Below are positions 1 to 8,671 of a stretch of DNA of 44,835 nucleotides, piece after piece (the first letter of the stretch is position 1; the number at the start of each line of letters is the position of its first letter). Made by a program: the position numbers and the translations under genes. Under the pieces are notes generated by a model. That model had not been told where the DNA came from. It saw nothing but the letters and a program-made list of their open reading frames with translations, and did no database searches. Origin of the DNA: Candidatus Methanofastidiosum methylothiophilum (GTDB lineage: Archaea > Methanobacteriota_B > Thermococci > Methanofastidiosales > Methanofastidiosaceae); assembly GCA_001587575.1 (NCBI GenBank), contig LNJC01000007.1:1-44835 (forward strand), given 5' to 3'.

Positions 1-120
1 AAGCACTGCTTCTGGAAAAGGATACATAGTTTTATAGGCATAGTTGCTAGAAGCGCTGAATTATGCAACCATGCACTCTATTTGATTCTTTTTTTAAGTA
101 ATGTTTCTCATCTTTTATAG
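1..120 (+). CDS. Possible 3' end of a gene entering from the left
   Basis: Frame 1 of the plus strand is open from the first base to a TAG at 118-120, giving 39 residues with a hydrophobic stretch near the end (HALYLILFLSN). In DNA this AT-rich an open run of this length is mildly unlikely by chance but not decisive. It would end head-to-head with the small minus-strand gene whose stop lies at 115-117. I do not recognise the family and the start lies outside the window, so this may be noise. Confidence 0.25.
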   Translation, partial: KHCFWKRIHSFIGIVARSAELCNHALYLILFLSNVSHLL

Positions 121-261
121 AGTATATTCAATGTTCTTTCGTCTTTTTCCACATTCTGGACATTTATAAGTTACAGCAGCTATCGAGCAACACATTCTCT
201 CAACTTTTTCAGTGAAAGGTAGAGATTTACATTCACAAAAATTATTCTTAAAAGATACCAT
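115..261 (-). CDS. 48-residue Cys-rich microprotein (zinc-ribbon-like)
   Basis: An ATG at 259-261 opens a 48-codon frame to a TAA at 115-117. The protein has a CEC pair (C9, C11), a CC pair (C24, C25) and a C-terminal CPECG knuckle (C34, C37) followed by a basic tail, so six cysteines in 48 residues. This suggests a zinc or Fe-S site, but no family is recognised. It starts 13 nt after the stop of the upstream ferredoxin on the same strand and is probably cotranscribed with it. No clear Shine-Dalgarno precedes the ATG. The regular cysteine spacing is the main reason to believe it. Confidence 0.5.
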   Translation of the reverse strand: MVSFKNNFCECKSLPFTEKVERMCCSIAAVTYKCPECGKRRKNIEYTL

Positions 262-274
262 ATAGCTTAAGAAT

Positions 275-463
275 TCAATCAATCTCAACTAATCGCATTG
301 CCTGTTGAGGGCATTTTCTAACACACCCGCCAAGACCGTCGCACAATTCTTCATCGATTAAAGCCTTGCCGGATTCAAGAGATATTATCTTTAATGGACA
401 AATGACGAAACAAACGCCACACCCATTACATTTTTCTTCGTCAACTCTAACTATTTTTCTCAT
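275..463 (-). CDS. Small 2[4Fe-4S]-type ferredoxin with an incomplete second cluster motif
   Basis: A 62-residue soluble ferredoxin, the usual size for bacterial/archaeal 2[4Fe-4S] ferredoxins that carry electrons between cytoplasmic oxidoreductases. Cluster one is canonical: C12-x2-C15-x2-C18-x3-C22-P. The second half reads C41-DGLGG-C47-x3-C51-P, so the middle cysteine of the usual CxxCxxC is Leu44. From family knowledge, the CDGLG-x-C form recurs in many short ferredoxins, so it looks like a subfamily trait, not damage; the second site may hold a 3Fe cluster or use another ligand (inference). It lies downstream of the broken methyltransferase and directly upstream of the Cys-rich microprotein. 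Confidence 0.9.
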   Translation of the reverse strand: MRKIVRVDEEKCNGCGVCFVICPLKIISLESGKALIDEELCDGLGGCVRKCPQQAMRLVEID

Positions 464-599
464 AATGTCACCTTAAAATAATAAAAACGAAATATCCCAA
501 TTCTTTATAATTATTTTTATTATAAATTTCTTATAATATTTATAATAGTTATTTCATATATTGATGTATGTCTTATTTTAGTTATATTTAAAAATACTT

Positions 600-1283
600 T
601 TATTTTTTTGAACATAAATATGTGGCAAAAAAATCACTTTTATATTCTTTACAAGATATATCAAAGCCTGCCTGTTGAATTATTTTCTCCATTGCCCAGT
701 CCATTGTAGAAAATTCTTCACTTATATAGTTCAACATACTCTGTTTCATTTTAGGATCATTTGCTGTTAAAATCGATTTTTCAACAGCTTCTTGAAAATT
801 ATGTATATCAAAAGAAAAAACAACGTCATGAAGATATAATTTACCGCCTTCTTTAAGCATTTAATTAATATTTCTCAACGCAATTAGCTTCCAGAAATCA
901 GATAGATGGTGCAGAGCTATATTTGAAACAACACAGTCTACTTGTTCACATTCATGTTTGTAAGATAAAAATCCAGAATTGATAAAAGATATATTGATAA
1001 CTCCTCTTTTTATAGCCTTATTTTTTGCATATTCAAGCATGTTTTTTGATACATCTAATGCTATGACTTTTTTACATCTCTTTGCTGCTTCTATGCAAAA
1101 TTCACCTGTTCCGCACCCAATCTCTATTAGAGTATCCTCTTTTTTAATGTCAATTAGCTTTAATGCATCTTCAATTTCTTTTTTTATGTTTCTTATAGTA
1201 TTCATTCTTTCATCATATATCCTAATTTCTTCAAGATTATGATAATCTGTTCCTAGAGATTTGAATTCATTATAATAATACAT
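600..1283 (-). pseudogene. Class I SAM-dependent methyltransferase interrupted by an in-frame TAA
   Basis: Two abutting pieces lie in the same frame: codons from 1283 to a TAA at 861-863, and ATG 858-860 onward to a stop at 600-602. Together they make one protein of about 227 codons. The first piece has the SAM-binding motif I (EIGCGTGEF), the acidic strand end (ALDVSKNM) and the SNIALHHLSDFW motif IV/V region. The second piece resumes exactly where the family continues (MLKEGGKLYLHDVVF), so only one codon is wrong. TAA is not the pyrrolysine codon, so recoding is unlikely. A strong GGAGGAG lies at 1313-1319, but 29 nt before the first in-frame ATG, so the true start may be non-ATG. The substrate is unknown. 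The gene follows carS in the same orientation. Confidence 0.75.
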
Positions 1284-1322
1284 ATTAGGATCAATATTAT
1301 TGTCTATTATATCTCCTCCAAT

Positions 1323-1895
1323 TTACCATTTAGTGTCATGAATCTTAAGGTGGTACCCAAGGTGGTCAACTAAAATTTTCAAAGAAGGAAGGAATATGAA
1401 TATTCCCAAGATTATGTTTAAAGGTGGCAAATAAAAAGGCGAACATAGAAATAATGCTCCGCCTAAGAAATCAATCTGATCCATCGGCTTCCATGATTCA
1501 CCAGGTTTTTTGCCCATGCGTCTCTTAATAACGCTCTTAAAAAAATCGCCCAACATTCCACCTGTTCCCATTAAAAATCCCCATAAAAGCCAGTTTATTC
1601 TTGAGTAATCTATTAAGGATATCTCTTGTATATTTGGATATGGATATGTATATTTTTGGATTAAGACGATTAGAGTTGATAAGAATATTGCTGCTAATAA
1701 CCCCCTATAGGTCTTATTTTTACCGGCAATTGGAAAGTTTCTGAAGTTTCTATTAAAATCAATGGGGGTAGAAAATTTATTTTTAAATAATTTTTTAGCA
1801 AATACTGGGGCCATATTACCTACATAAGCTGGTAGTATAAACCATATGCAAGATAGGGCATATGATGAGATATGGTCGATGTATACTTGAATCAT
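1323..1895 (-). CDS. carS: CDP-archaeol synthase
   Basis: A 190-residue integral membrane enzyme that activates the archaeal lipid 2,3-di-O-geranylgeranylglyceryl phosphate with CTP to form CDP-archaeol. Family hallmarks are visible: PAYVGNMAPVFAKK near residues 24-37, a PIDF motif, GKNKTYRG, the cytidylyltransferase-like GDFFKSVIKRRMGKKPGESW segment and DQIDFLGG. Hydrophobic segments occur at the N-terminus, around residues 65-82, in the 95-115 region and at the C-terminal half. The length matches other CarS proteins. It starts 13 nt after the stop of the CDP-alcohol phosphatidyltransferase, which would use its product, so the two form a phospholipid operon. Confidence 0.92.
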   Translation of the reverse strand: MIQVYIDHISSYALSCIWFILPAYVGNMAPVFAKKLFKNKFSTPIDFNRNFRNFPIAGKNKTYRGLLAAIFLSTLIVLIQKYTYPYPNIQEISLIDYSRINWLLWGFLMGTGGMLGDFFKSVIKRRMGKKPGESWKPMDQIDFLGGALFLCSPFYLPPLNIILGIFIFLPSLKILVDHLGYHLKIHDTKW

Positions 1896-1908
1896 TCGAA
1901 CCTCTTGC

Positions 1909-2520
1909 CTAAAATGGCAATTTATAGATATAGCTTAAAGGGTTATATTTTGGATTTATTAATGACTTCATTTCGGCGTCTACTTCCTTATATTTTATAT
2001 AAATTGCAGATTGTTCTATCAAAGTAATTGTGCCTAAAGATAAAATTAGATACAAAATAGGCATATAGTTAATAACATAAAACATTACAGGAAGAAATAG
2101 GTAGTAAGCTCTAGCAAATGTCTTCCCAGAATATAGGTGAAGTCTTGGCTTACCTTTTTGTAATCCATAAAAAAGCATTCTTTCTAGGAAATATATTGTC
2201 AAAAATCCAACAAATAATGTTAAGTTGTCTAACATTATTTCTGGTCTTAGTAAGTACATAAATGCAAGTCCTGATAGTAGTAATAACTCATCGGCAAGAT
2301 TATCAAGAAATGAACCAAGTTCAGATGTAGAATTAAATCTTCTTGCTATTGGCCCATCTATATAATCTGAAATTGCACATATATAAAATAATAATGTGAA
2401 TAAATATAATTCATTTATAAAGGCGAAATAAAGTAAAAATGGGGCCAAAATAAACCTTATGGAGGTAATCATATTAGGTAGTGACTTAAATTCGCTAATA
2501 AAAGAACTAAACATAGACAA
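1909..2520 (-). CDS. CDP-alcohol phosphatidyltransferase (archaetidyl head-group transferase)
   Basis: A 203-residue multi-pass membrane enzyme of the CDP-alcohol phosphotransferase family. The complete catalytic signature is present in the first third: D-x2-DG-x2-AR-x8-G-x3-D-x3-D, read as SDYIDGPIARRF then GSFLDNLADE. The family displaces CMP from a CDP-lipid with an alcohol; in archaea substrates include serine, glycerol phosphate and inositol phosphate, and the sequence alone does not decide which. Adjacency to carS (13 nt) supports CDP-archaeol as the donor. It lies 41 nt downstream of the PAS kinase gene on the same strand. Confidence 0.88.
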   Translation of the reverse strand: MSMFSSFISEFKSLPNMITSIRFILAPFLLYFAFINELYLFTLLFYICAISDYIDGPIARRFNSTSELGSFLDNLADELLLLSGLAFMYLLRPEIMLDNLTLFVGFLTIYFLERMLFYGLQKGKPRLHLYSGKTFARAYYLFLPVMFYVINYMPILYLILSLGTITLIEQSAIYIKYKEVDAEMKSLINPKYNPLSYIYKLPF

Positions 2521-2561
2521 TAATCTGAAAATTAGATTATAAAACTAACTGAAATAAATTA

Positions 2562-4363
2562 TTAATTTTTAGCTTCTCCTTTCCTTAATTTAAGGATGAA
2601 TGTTGTTCCTTTTGGAGAATTATCTTCTACAGATATGCTCCCGCCATATCTTTCCAATGTTTTCTTGGCAATAAAAAGTCCAAGGCCAGTCCCCCTATTT
2701 TTACCAAAAGCAAATCCTTCTTCAAAGAGCTTATTCTTTATTTCTTCAGGTATGTTTATTCCATAATCAATGAATTTAATTTCACAATGGTCTTTGATGC
2801 TCTTTATTTTAATGTCCATCCCTTGGGTATCCCCATGGATAACAGCATTTCTGACTATGTTATCAAACACTGAACTTAAGGCATCATCTGCTAAAACAAT
2901 GCAATTACCGTCAACTCTAAATTTGACTCCTGTATAATTCTTCAAGATTTCTTTTAAAATTGATTTAAGATCATAATTCTTTAACTCAAATCCAGTTGAA
3001 ACTAAAGACTCGAGTTCTTTAATTCTGTAGATTAATATTACACTTTTTTGTACATATTCAAAAACTTTATTTATTTTTTCTCTATCTTCTGTGACAAGCA
3101 TTTCAATATTTGCACTAATAACCATTAGATTGTTTAGAATATCATGTCTTAGAATCTTATTTAATAATCTTAATGTATCATTTAATTCTATAATTTTACT
3201 CTCTGCAAGTTTCTTTTCTGTGATGTCAATTCCAAATTCCATTACTAGTTTCTTATCGTCAGAATCAGTGAAAGGAAAGTCATAAACATCGTATATACTG
3301 CTATCTCTTTGCGCCCTTTGAGAGTACAGAGGGGCACCAGTTTCAAATACACTAAGCACAGGGCAAATATTACAAGGTTCTTCAGAACAATTTGTAAATC
3401 CATGAAATATTTCATGACATTTCTTTCCATCTATTTCGCCAAATCTTTTTTTTAGAAATTTATTTGCAAATACTATGGATAAATCTTTAGAATAAACACT
3501 AACATAACCGGGGAGTTCGTTCAATAAAAAGTAAAGATTATTTTTTTCCTTTTCTAATGCTTCTTTTATGCTATCTCTCTCAGTTATGTCTCTTAGAATC
3601 GACACAGCACCTGATACTTTATTATCTTTTTTAATAAATTGAGTTGCAACTTCAAAATGCACCTTATTTCCTTTAATGTCTGTGAGGCATAATTCATTTT
3701 TGTCTGAAACATTTCCGGTGATAACAGTGCCGGTGAATAGTTTGATTAAATTAGGCAATTCCTTTAAATCAATGAAAGGCAGTTCCCTAAAGTTTTTACC
3801 AACGATTTCTTCTTTTGAATAGCCAAGTATATCTTTTACCCTAGAATTTGTTTCAATAATCCTACCATGATTATCTACATAAATTATGATATCCGCAGAA
3901 GATTCAAAAATAGACCTAATTTCTCTTCACTTTCTTTGATTGTATTTTCTATTTTTTTTCTTTCGGTAGTGTCTCTAATAAATCCAAAAAATATTTTATT
4001 CCCATTTTTATCTTCTTTTACCTTTGTATTAAATTCACAATCTAATATTTCCCCATTCTTCTTTTTTAATTTAACTGGAAAGTCTTTAATAAGCCCATTA
4101 TTTTCTAATATTTTTATTATATTTGGCCTATCTTTTGGATTGGCATAGATATTTGTTATGTTCATACCAATCAGTTCATCTCTAGAATATCCAAATAGTT
4201 CTAACATGGAATTATTAACAAAAAAGATTATTCCTTCATTTGTATTGATGAATATTGCTTCGTTGATATTTTCAAAAATAGAAATATAATCATCAAAATT
4301 ATTTTTATTCCAGGGGGGATTAGTACTATTATCCATAGAATCATTAGATAAAGCTACTCTCAA
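2562..4363 (-). pseudogene. PAS-domain sensor histidine kinase split by a one-base frameshift
   Basis: Two minus-strand frames make one kinase of about 600 residues. The upstream frame (4363 to 3884) holds a PAS domain ending in IRDTTERKKIENTIKESEEKL and then runs into junk and a stop. The other frame picks up at about 3920 with IRSIFESSADIIIYVDNHGR, a normal second PAS start, and continues to 2562. Restoring one A in the AAATTAGG stretch (plus-strand 3916-3921) reads EEKLRSIFES, the usual family wording. Later parts are a third PAS with a Cys cluster (CSEEPCNICPV), a phosphoacceptor LRHDILNNL box, an N box (FDNIVRNAVIHG) and a GTGLGLFIAKK ATP lid, all intact. The TTG at 4361 and the ATG at 4334 are both possible starts. 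Confidence 0.8.
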
Positions 4364-4503
4364 AGTTCATTTATTAGTATTCACTTTATAGCATATATTA
4401 AGTTATGCACATTATTTGGAAAAAATCGCGAAAATTGTTAATTTATATTGGCATACGATTGTTATTTTTCTGGGAAAATGTCAAGTTATTAATATTATAG
4501 GAG

Positions 4504-4527
4504 AATAATTTTATTAACAAAATTATT
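4504..4527 (+). promoter_or_regulatory. Perfect 9-bp inverted repeat between Shine-Dalgarno and start codon
   Basis: AATAATTTT (4504-4512) and its exact complement AAAATTATT (4519-4527) flank a 6-nt loop. A GGAG at 4500-4503 lies directly before the repeat and the ATG of the GyrI-like gene lies 11 nt after it. A hairpin would bring the GGAG to a functional distance from the ATG. The stem is all A-T and therefore weak; it could also be a DNA operator or chance. Confidence 0.3.
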
Positions 4528-4538
4528 TAGAAAATACT

Positions 4539-5162
4539 ATGGAAAAAATTGATTTTAAGAAAACAATGAAGAATCTATACAATCCATCCTCAAAAGAGAT
4601 TGCATTAGTTGATATACCTAGAATGAATTTTTTAACAATTCAAGGAAAAGGAAATCCCAATACCTCAAAAGATTTTCAAGGTGCTGTCGAAGCACTTTAT
4701 GCTGTATCTTATTCTATAAAAATGAGTTCAAAGAAAGCGAATACCTCTAATGGATATTTTGAATATGTGGTTCCTCCTTTAGAAGGACTTTGGTGGATAA
4801 GTGGAGAAGAATTCAATTTAAATGAGAAAGATAAATTCGAATGGAAAATAATGATAATGCAACCTGAATTTATCAATAAAGAAATGGCAAAATCAGCCAT
4901 CGAATCTACAAAGAAGAAAAAAGACAATGAAATGATTGAAAAGATTAAATTTGAACAATTCAAGGAGGGCCTTTCTGTTCAAACAATGCACGTTGGTTCA
5001 TATGATCAAGAAAAAGAAACAATCGAAAGGCTAAAAAAATATATCAAAGAGAATGGACTTATTAAAAATGGATTACATCATGAGATTTATTTGTCAGATC
5101 CTAGGAAAAAGCCCCCAGAGGCGCTTAAAACAGTCCTGAGACAGCCTGTAAAAAAGATCTAG
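4539..5162 (+). CDS. GyrI-like small-molecule-binding domain protein
   Basis: A 207-residue cytoplasmic protein of the GyrI-like/SOUL-related fold. Recognisable family stretches are NLYNPSSKEIALVDIPRMNF, GKGNPNTSKDF, VEALYAVSYSIK, the central PPLEGLWW and the C-terminal HHEIYLSDPRKKPPEALKTV. In this family the domain binds small hydrophobic ligands or acts as a stand-alone cousin of the effector domain of MerR/AraC regulators; no DNA-binding part is present here. It converges with the TPR gene, whose stop begins on the very next base (5163). The leader contains an inverted repeat between a distant GGAG and the start. Confidence 0.85.
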   Translation: MEKIDFKKTMKNLYNPSSKEIALVDIPRMNFLTIQGKGNPNTSKDFQGAVEALYAVSYSIKMSSKKANTSNGYFEYVVPPLEGLWWISGEEFNLNEKDKFEWKIMIMQPEFINKEMAKSAIESTKKKKDNEMIEKIKFEQFKEGLSVQTMHVGSYDQEKETIERLKKYIKENGLIKNGLHHEIYLSDPRKKPPEALKTVLRQPVKKI

Positions 5163-5834
5163 TCAATGGGCTTGGAATTCTGAAATCTTAGAAAACGAAA
5201 GAGCTACAATTTGCTCATTACCGGATTTTGCTCCGTAATCAATAGCTAAACTATAAGATTCTATTGCCTCGTTTTTACGCCCCAAATTCTCTAGACAAAT
5301 CCCTATAAGATAATATGTTTCGGAGATTAAATAAGAATTATCAGAATCAAATAATTCTAATGCTTTTTCTAAATATTTCAAGGAATCTGGATAGCGTTTA
5401 AGTTGATTAAGTGCGTGGCCAATTCCATTATATGATTTAATTACAATTTCATTATCATTAACTTTTATTCCAAAAGTCAGTGCTTTTTTATTTTGTTCAA
5501 ACATCTCTTCATATTTGTTCAATTGACCAAAAATTAATCCAATACTAAAATAAGCCCAAGACATGCCACGATAATTATCTATTTTTTTATGGTATTCAAG
5601 AGCCTTAATAAAGCAATCAATTGCCAAATCAGATTTTCTTTGAGCGTCGTATACTATTCCCAGATTATGGTACCCCATACCTACATCCATAATTTTTTGT
5701 TTTTTTAAAGAATTGTCTATAAATTGTTGATATAATTTAATTGCCTTTTCATAATTACCTTCAGACAAATATTTATTAGCTTCAATTAAGATATTGTTTT
5801 CTTCTTTATTGTTATCTTCAATCATATAGGCCAT
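5163..5834 (-). CDS. TPR-repeat protein
   Basis: A 223-residue soluble protein made almost entirely of tetratricopeptide repeats. At least five units with the W/G/Y/A/F/A/P pattern are visible, for example YLSEGNYEKAIKLYQQFI, HNLGIVYDAQRKSDLAIDCF, YFSIGLIFGQLNKYEEMF and YYLIGICLENLGRKNEAIES. Such proteins are scaffolds for protein-protein contacts; the partner is unknown. The gene ends without any gap against the convergent GyrI-like gene and is divergent from the HerA-like ATPase gene, with about 90 bp of AT-rich DNA between the two starts. Confidence 0.85.
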   Translation of the reverse strand: MAYMIEDNNKEENNILIEANKYLSEGNYEKAIKLYQQFIDNSLKKQKIMDVGMGYHNLGIVYDAQRKSDLAIDCFIKALEYHKKIDNYRGMSWAYFSIGLIFGQLNKYEEMFEQNKKALTFGIKVNDNEIVIKSYNGIGHALNQLKRYPDSLKYLEKALELFDSDNSYLISETYYLIGICLENLGRKNEAIESYSLAIDYGAKSGNEQIVALSFSKISEFQAH

Positions 5835-5925
5835 TAAATTAAAAAGAATATAAATTTTTAGTATAGATTTATTAATACTAAAATTATATTATTAGATATC
5901 GAATAATTCAAATGGATGTGAAAAA

Positions 5926-8394
5926 ATGGATTTTGAAAAATTGGGTTCATTTTATTTGGGTAAAGAATTTGACATGAAGACCAATTCACTTACAGATAAG
6001 TTAGTAATGTACGACTCAAGAGATCTTACAACTCATGCAGTCTGTATCGGTATGACCGGAAGTGGGAAAACAGGTCTTTGTATTGATTTGTTGGAAGAAG
6101 CGGCGATAGATAACATACCTGCAATAATAATTGATCCAAAGGGAGATATAACGAACTTATTATTGACTTTTCCAGAATTAACAAAAGAAAATTTTTCTCA
6201 ATGGGTAGACCCAGATGAAGCAAATAGGAAAGGAATGGATATAGAGGAATACGCTGCTCAACAGGCAGAGATGTGGAAAAAGGGTTTAGCTGACTGGGGA
6301 CAAGATGAAAATAGAATTAAAATGCTACGTGAAAATGCAGAGTTTATTATATACACACCTGGAAGTGAAGCTGGTTTTCCAGTTTCAATATTACATTCTT
6401 TTGATGCGCCAACAATTAGTTGGGAAGATGATTCTGAGCTCATTAGAGAGCAGATACAAGGAATTGTTAGTGGTATACTTGGCTTGATTGGAGTTGAAGC
6501 TGATCCAATTAATTCTCGGGAACATATTTTACTTTCTAATATATTTGAATATTTCTGGAGTAAAAATCAGAATTTAGATATAGCAAAACTCATTCTCTCG
6601 ATTCAAAACCCGCCTTTTAGAACACTTGGAGTCTTTGAAATTGACACTTTCTTTCCAAAGAAAGATAGGATGAATTTATCAATGAAATTAAATAGCCTTA
6701 TTGCTTCTCCAAGTTTTAAGAATTGGCTTGAAGGTCAACCTCTTGACATATCTGGATTTATTTCAAATAAAGATGGAAAAGTAAAACATTCAATATTTTA
6801 CATTGCACATCTAAGTGATTCTGAAAGAATGTTCTTTGTTACACTTTTGTTTAATCAAATTATTTCATGGATGAGAAAACAAAGTGGAACAAATAGTCTT
6901 AGAACTTTAGTATATATGGACGAAATATTTGGATATTTCCCTCCTGTCTCGAATCCCCCTAGTAAAAAACCACTTCTAACTTTATTAAAACAAGCTAGGG
7001 CATTTGGAGTGGGGGTTGTATTGGCTACCCAAAATCCTGTAGATCTGGATTACAAAGGACTAACAAATACCGGTACTTGGTTTATAGGTCGACTTCAAAC
7101 AGAAAGAGACAAGATGAGATTACTTGAAGGATTAGATACAATAAGTGCAAGTTCTAATGAGTCGTTAAATAAAGACCAAATAGATAAATTAATTTCAAAT
7201 CTAGGCAAAAGAGTATTTATCTTACATAGTGTCCATGCAAAAACACCAGTTATTTTTCAAACAAGATGGGCGATGAGTTATTTAAGAGGGCCAATGACTA
7301 AGAATGAGATAAAATTAATAATGAAAGATAAAGCTCAAGAAATAAAATCTTCTTCAACAACTAAGCAATTGCCTACCGAATTATCTTCAGACAAAATTAC
7401 GGGATCACCGCCAACAATTTCTAGCGAAATTCAACAGGTATTTCTACCTTTAGTTAAAACTCCACATCTTGCAATCCAAGAAATAAAAAACAAATATCAG
7501 AATGAAATCTCTTTTGAAGAACCTTCTCTAATTTACACTTCCGGTGTCATTGGAAAAGCTATAATACATTTCCAAGACAAGAGCATCGAATTAAAAGAAG
7601 ATCAAGAACGAAATTTAATTTTATATTCTTCAGAATTCATGAACTGGGAAAAATCGGAAGAGATTAGAGTACAAAATTTTCTAAGTAGTCCTGAAGGAAA
7701 AGCAAAGTTTTCTGAAATTCCACAAAATATAAATGATCCTAAAGACTTTAATGAGCTTAAAAAAAGTTTTTCGGACTATTTGTTCTATAACAGCAACTTT
7801 AAATTGTACTACAGCCCCATTCTTAAAATATATTCAAAATCCAATGAATCGAAAGCTGAGTTTATTCTTAAGTTAAATCAAATTGCAAGGGAAAGAAGGG
7901 ACGAAGAAGTTGACAAAATTGAACAAAAATATGCTAAAGAATTTGAAAAACTAAAATTAAAATTGAACAAATCACAAGAAGTTCTTATGAAAAAACAAGC
8001 TTCGGCTAGTTCTTTGAAACAAGAAGCATTGTTATCCGCGGGAGAGTCTGTAGTTGGAATGTTTATGGGAAGACGTTCTACAAGGTCTGCTTCAACTGCA
8101 ATGAACAAATACCAAAAGAGTAAAACAATCTCTACAGATATTGATAGAGCCCAGAAAGATATAGATTTGATAAAGAAGGAAATGGAATCACTAGAAAACG
8201 AACTAAAACTACAAGTTGAGACAATAAAACAAAAAAGAGAAAAAGAAATAAATGAAATCAAAGAAGTTATAATTCAACCTAAAAAATCAGACATAGAAAT
8301 AAAAATGGTCTCTTTGGCTTGGATTCCAAAATGGCAAATATATTACAATGAAAATGGAAACAAAAAAATGGAAATGGTCGCTGCATATTATTGA
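5926..8394 (+). CDS. HerA/FtsK-type ATPase with C-terminal coiled coil (DUF87 family)
   Basis: An 822-residue P-loop ATPase of the HerA-FtsK superfamily. Walker A is GMTGSGKT at residues 42-49, followed by DPKGD at 70-74; Walker B is LVYMDEIFGYFPP near residue 330; the ATQNPVDLDYKGL sensor motif and a downstream arginine-containing IGRLQTERDK segment follow. Residues about 650-785 form a charged coiled coil interrupted near 700-735 by a Gly/Ser-rich turn (LSAGESVVGMFMGRR), like the tip of a hairpin. The family moves or remodels DNA or protein polymers as a ring; the substrate is not known. It lacks the N-terminal HAS barrel of true HerA, and no NurA nuclease lies nearby, so it is not the canonical end-resection helicase. 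A GGATGTG precedes the ATG. Confidence 0.85.
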   Translation: MDFEKLGSFYLGKEFDMKTNSLTDKLVMYDSRDLTTHAVCIGMTGSGKTGLCIDLLEEAAIDNIPAIIIDPKGDITNLLLTFPELTKENFSQWVDPDEANRKGMDIEEYAAQQAEMWKKGLADWGQDENRIKMLRENAEFIIYTPGSEAGFPVSILHSFDAPTISWEDDSELIREQIQGIVSGILGLIGVEADPINSREHILLSNIFEYFWSKNQNLDIAKLILSIQNPPFRTLGVFEIDTFFPKKDRMNLSMKLNSLIASPSFKNWLEGQPLDISGFISNKDGKVKHSIFYIAHLSDSERMFFVTLLFNQIISWMRKQSGTNSLRTLVYMDEIFGYFPPVSNPPSKKPLLTLLKQARAFGVGVVLATQNPVDLDYKGLTNTGTWFIGRLQTERDKMRLLEGLDTISASSNESLNKDQIDKLISNLGKRVFILHSVHAKTPVIFQTRWAMSYLRGPMTKNEIKLIMKDKAQEIKSSSTTKQLPTELSSDKITGSPPTISSEIQQVFLPLVKTPHLAIQEIKNKYQNEISFEEPSLIYTSGVIGKAIIHFQDKSIELKEDQERNLILYSSEFMNWEKSEEIRVQNFLSSPEGKAKFSEIPQNINDPKDFNELKKSFSDYLFYNSNFKLYYSPILKIYSKSNESKAEFILKLNQIARERRDEEVDKIEQKYAKEFEKLKLKLNKSQEVLMKKQASASSLKQEALLSAGESVVGMFMGRRSTRSASTAMNKYQKSKTISTDIDRAQKDIDLIKKEMESLENELKLQVETIKQKREKEINEIKEVIIQPKKSDIEIKMVSLAWIPKWQIYYNENGNKKMEMVAAYY

Positions 8395-8419
8395 ATTTTA
8401 ATTTTTTTATAGTTAAGTT

Positions 8420-8430
8420 TTTATATATTA
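8420..8430 (+). promoter_or_regulatory. TATA box of the DUF1508 gene
   Basis: TTTATATATTA centred about 31 nt before the ATG at 8456, the expected place for an archaeal TATA box with a very short leader. The leader still holds a GGTGA (8447-8451) ribosome-binding site. Confidence 0.5.
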
Positions 8431-8455
8431 AAAAGTTAATATACTTGGTGAATTA

Positions 8456-8635
8456 ATGACGAAATTTGAAATATATAAAGATAAAGCTGGAGAATATAGG
8501 TTCAGATTGAAAGCTGGAAATGGCCAAGTTATAGCAGTTAGCGAAGGATATAAATCTAAAACATCTTGTATGAATGGAATCGAAAGTGTTAAGAAAAATG
8601 CGCCAACTGCAACAATCGTTGAAATAGAAAAATAG
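8456..8635 (+). CDS. DUF1508 (YegP-like) mini-protein
   Basis: An ATG at 8456-8458 with a GGTGA five nt upstream opens 59 codons ending in TAG at 8633-8635. The product begins MTKFEIYKDKAGEYRFRLKA and continues with GNGQVIAVSEGYKSKTSC and a terminal TIVEIEK, the classic single DUF1508 unit (K/D-x-G-x-YRFRLKA-x-NG-x-I-ILSSEGY). The family is a small beta-alpha fold common in bacteria as one or two repeats and also found in archaea; its molecular role is not established. It is preceded by a clear TATA box and converges with the kinase/receiver gene. Confidence 0.85.
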   Translation: MTKFEIYKDKAGEYRFRLKAGNGQVIAVSEGYKSKTSCMNGIESVKKNAPTATIVEIEK

Positions 8636-8671
8636 TTTTATTCTATTTTATTTTTATTTAGTTTGTATAGC

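Noticed and set aside
858..863. Stop-codon recoding (pyrrolysine-type) in the methyltransferase
   Set aside because: The codon is TAA, not TAG, and no recoding element was seen.
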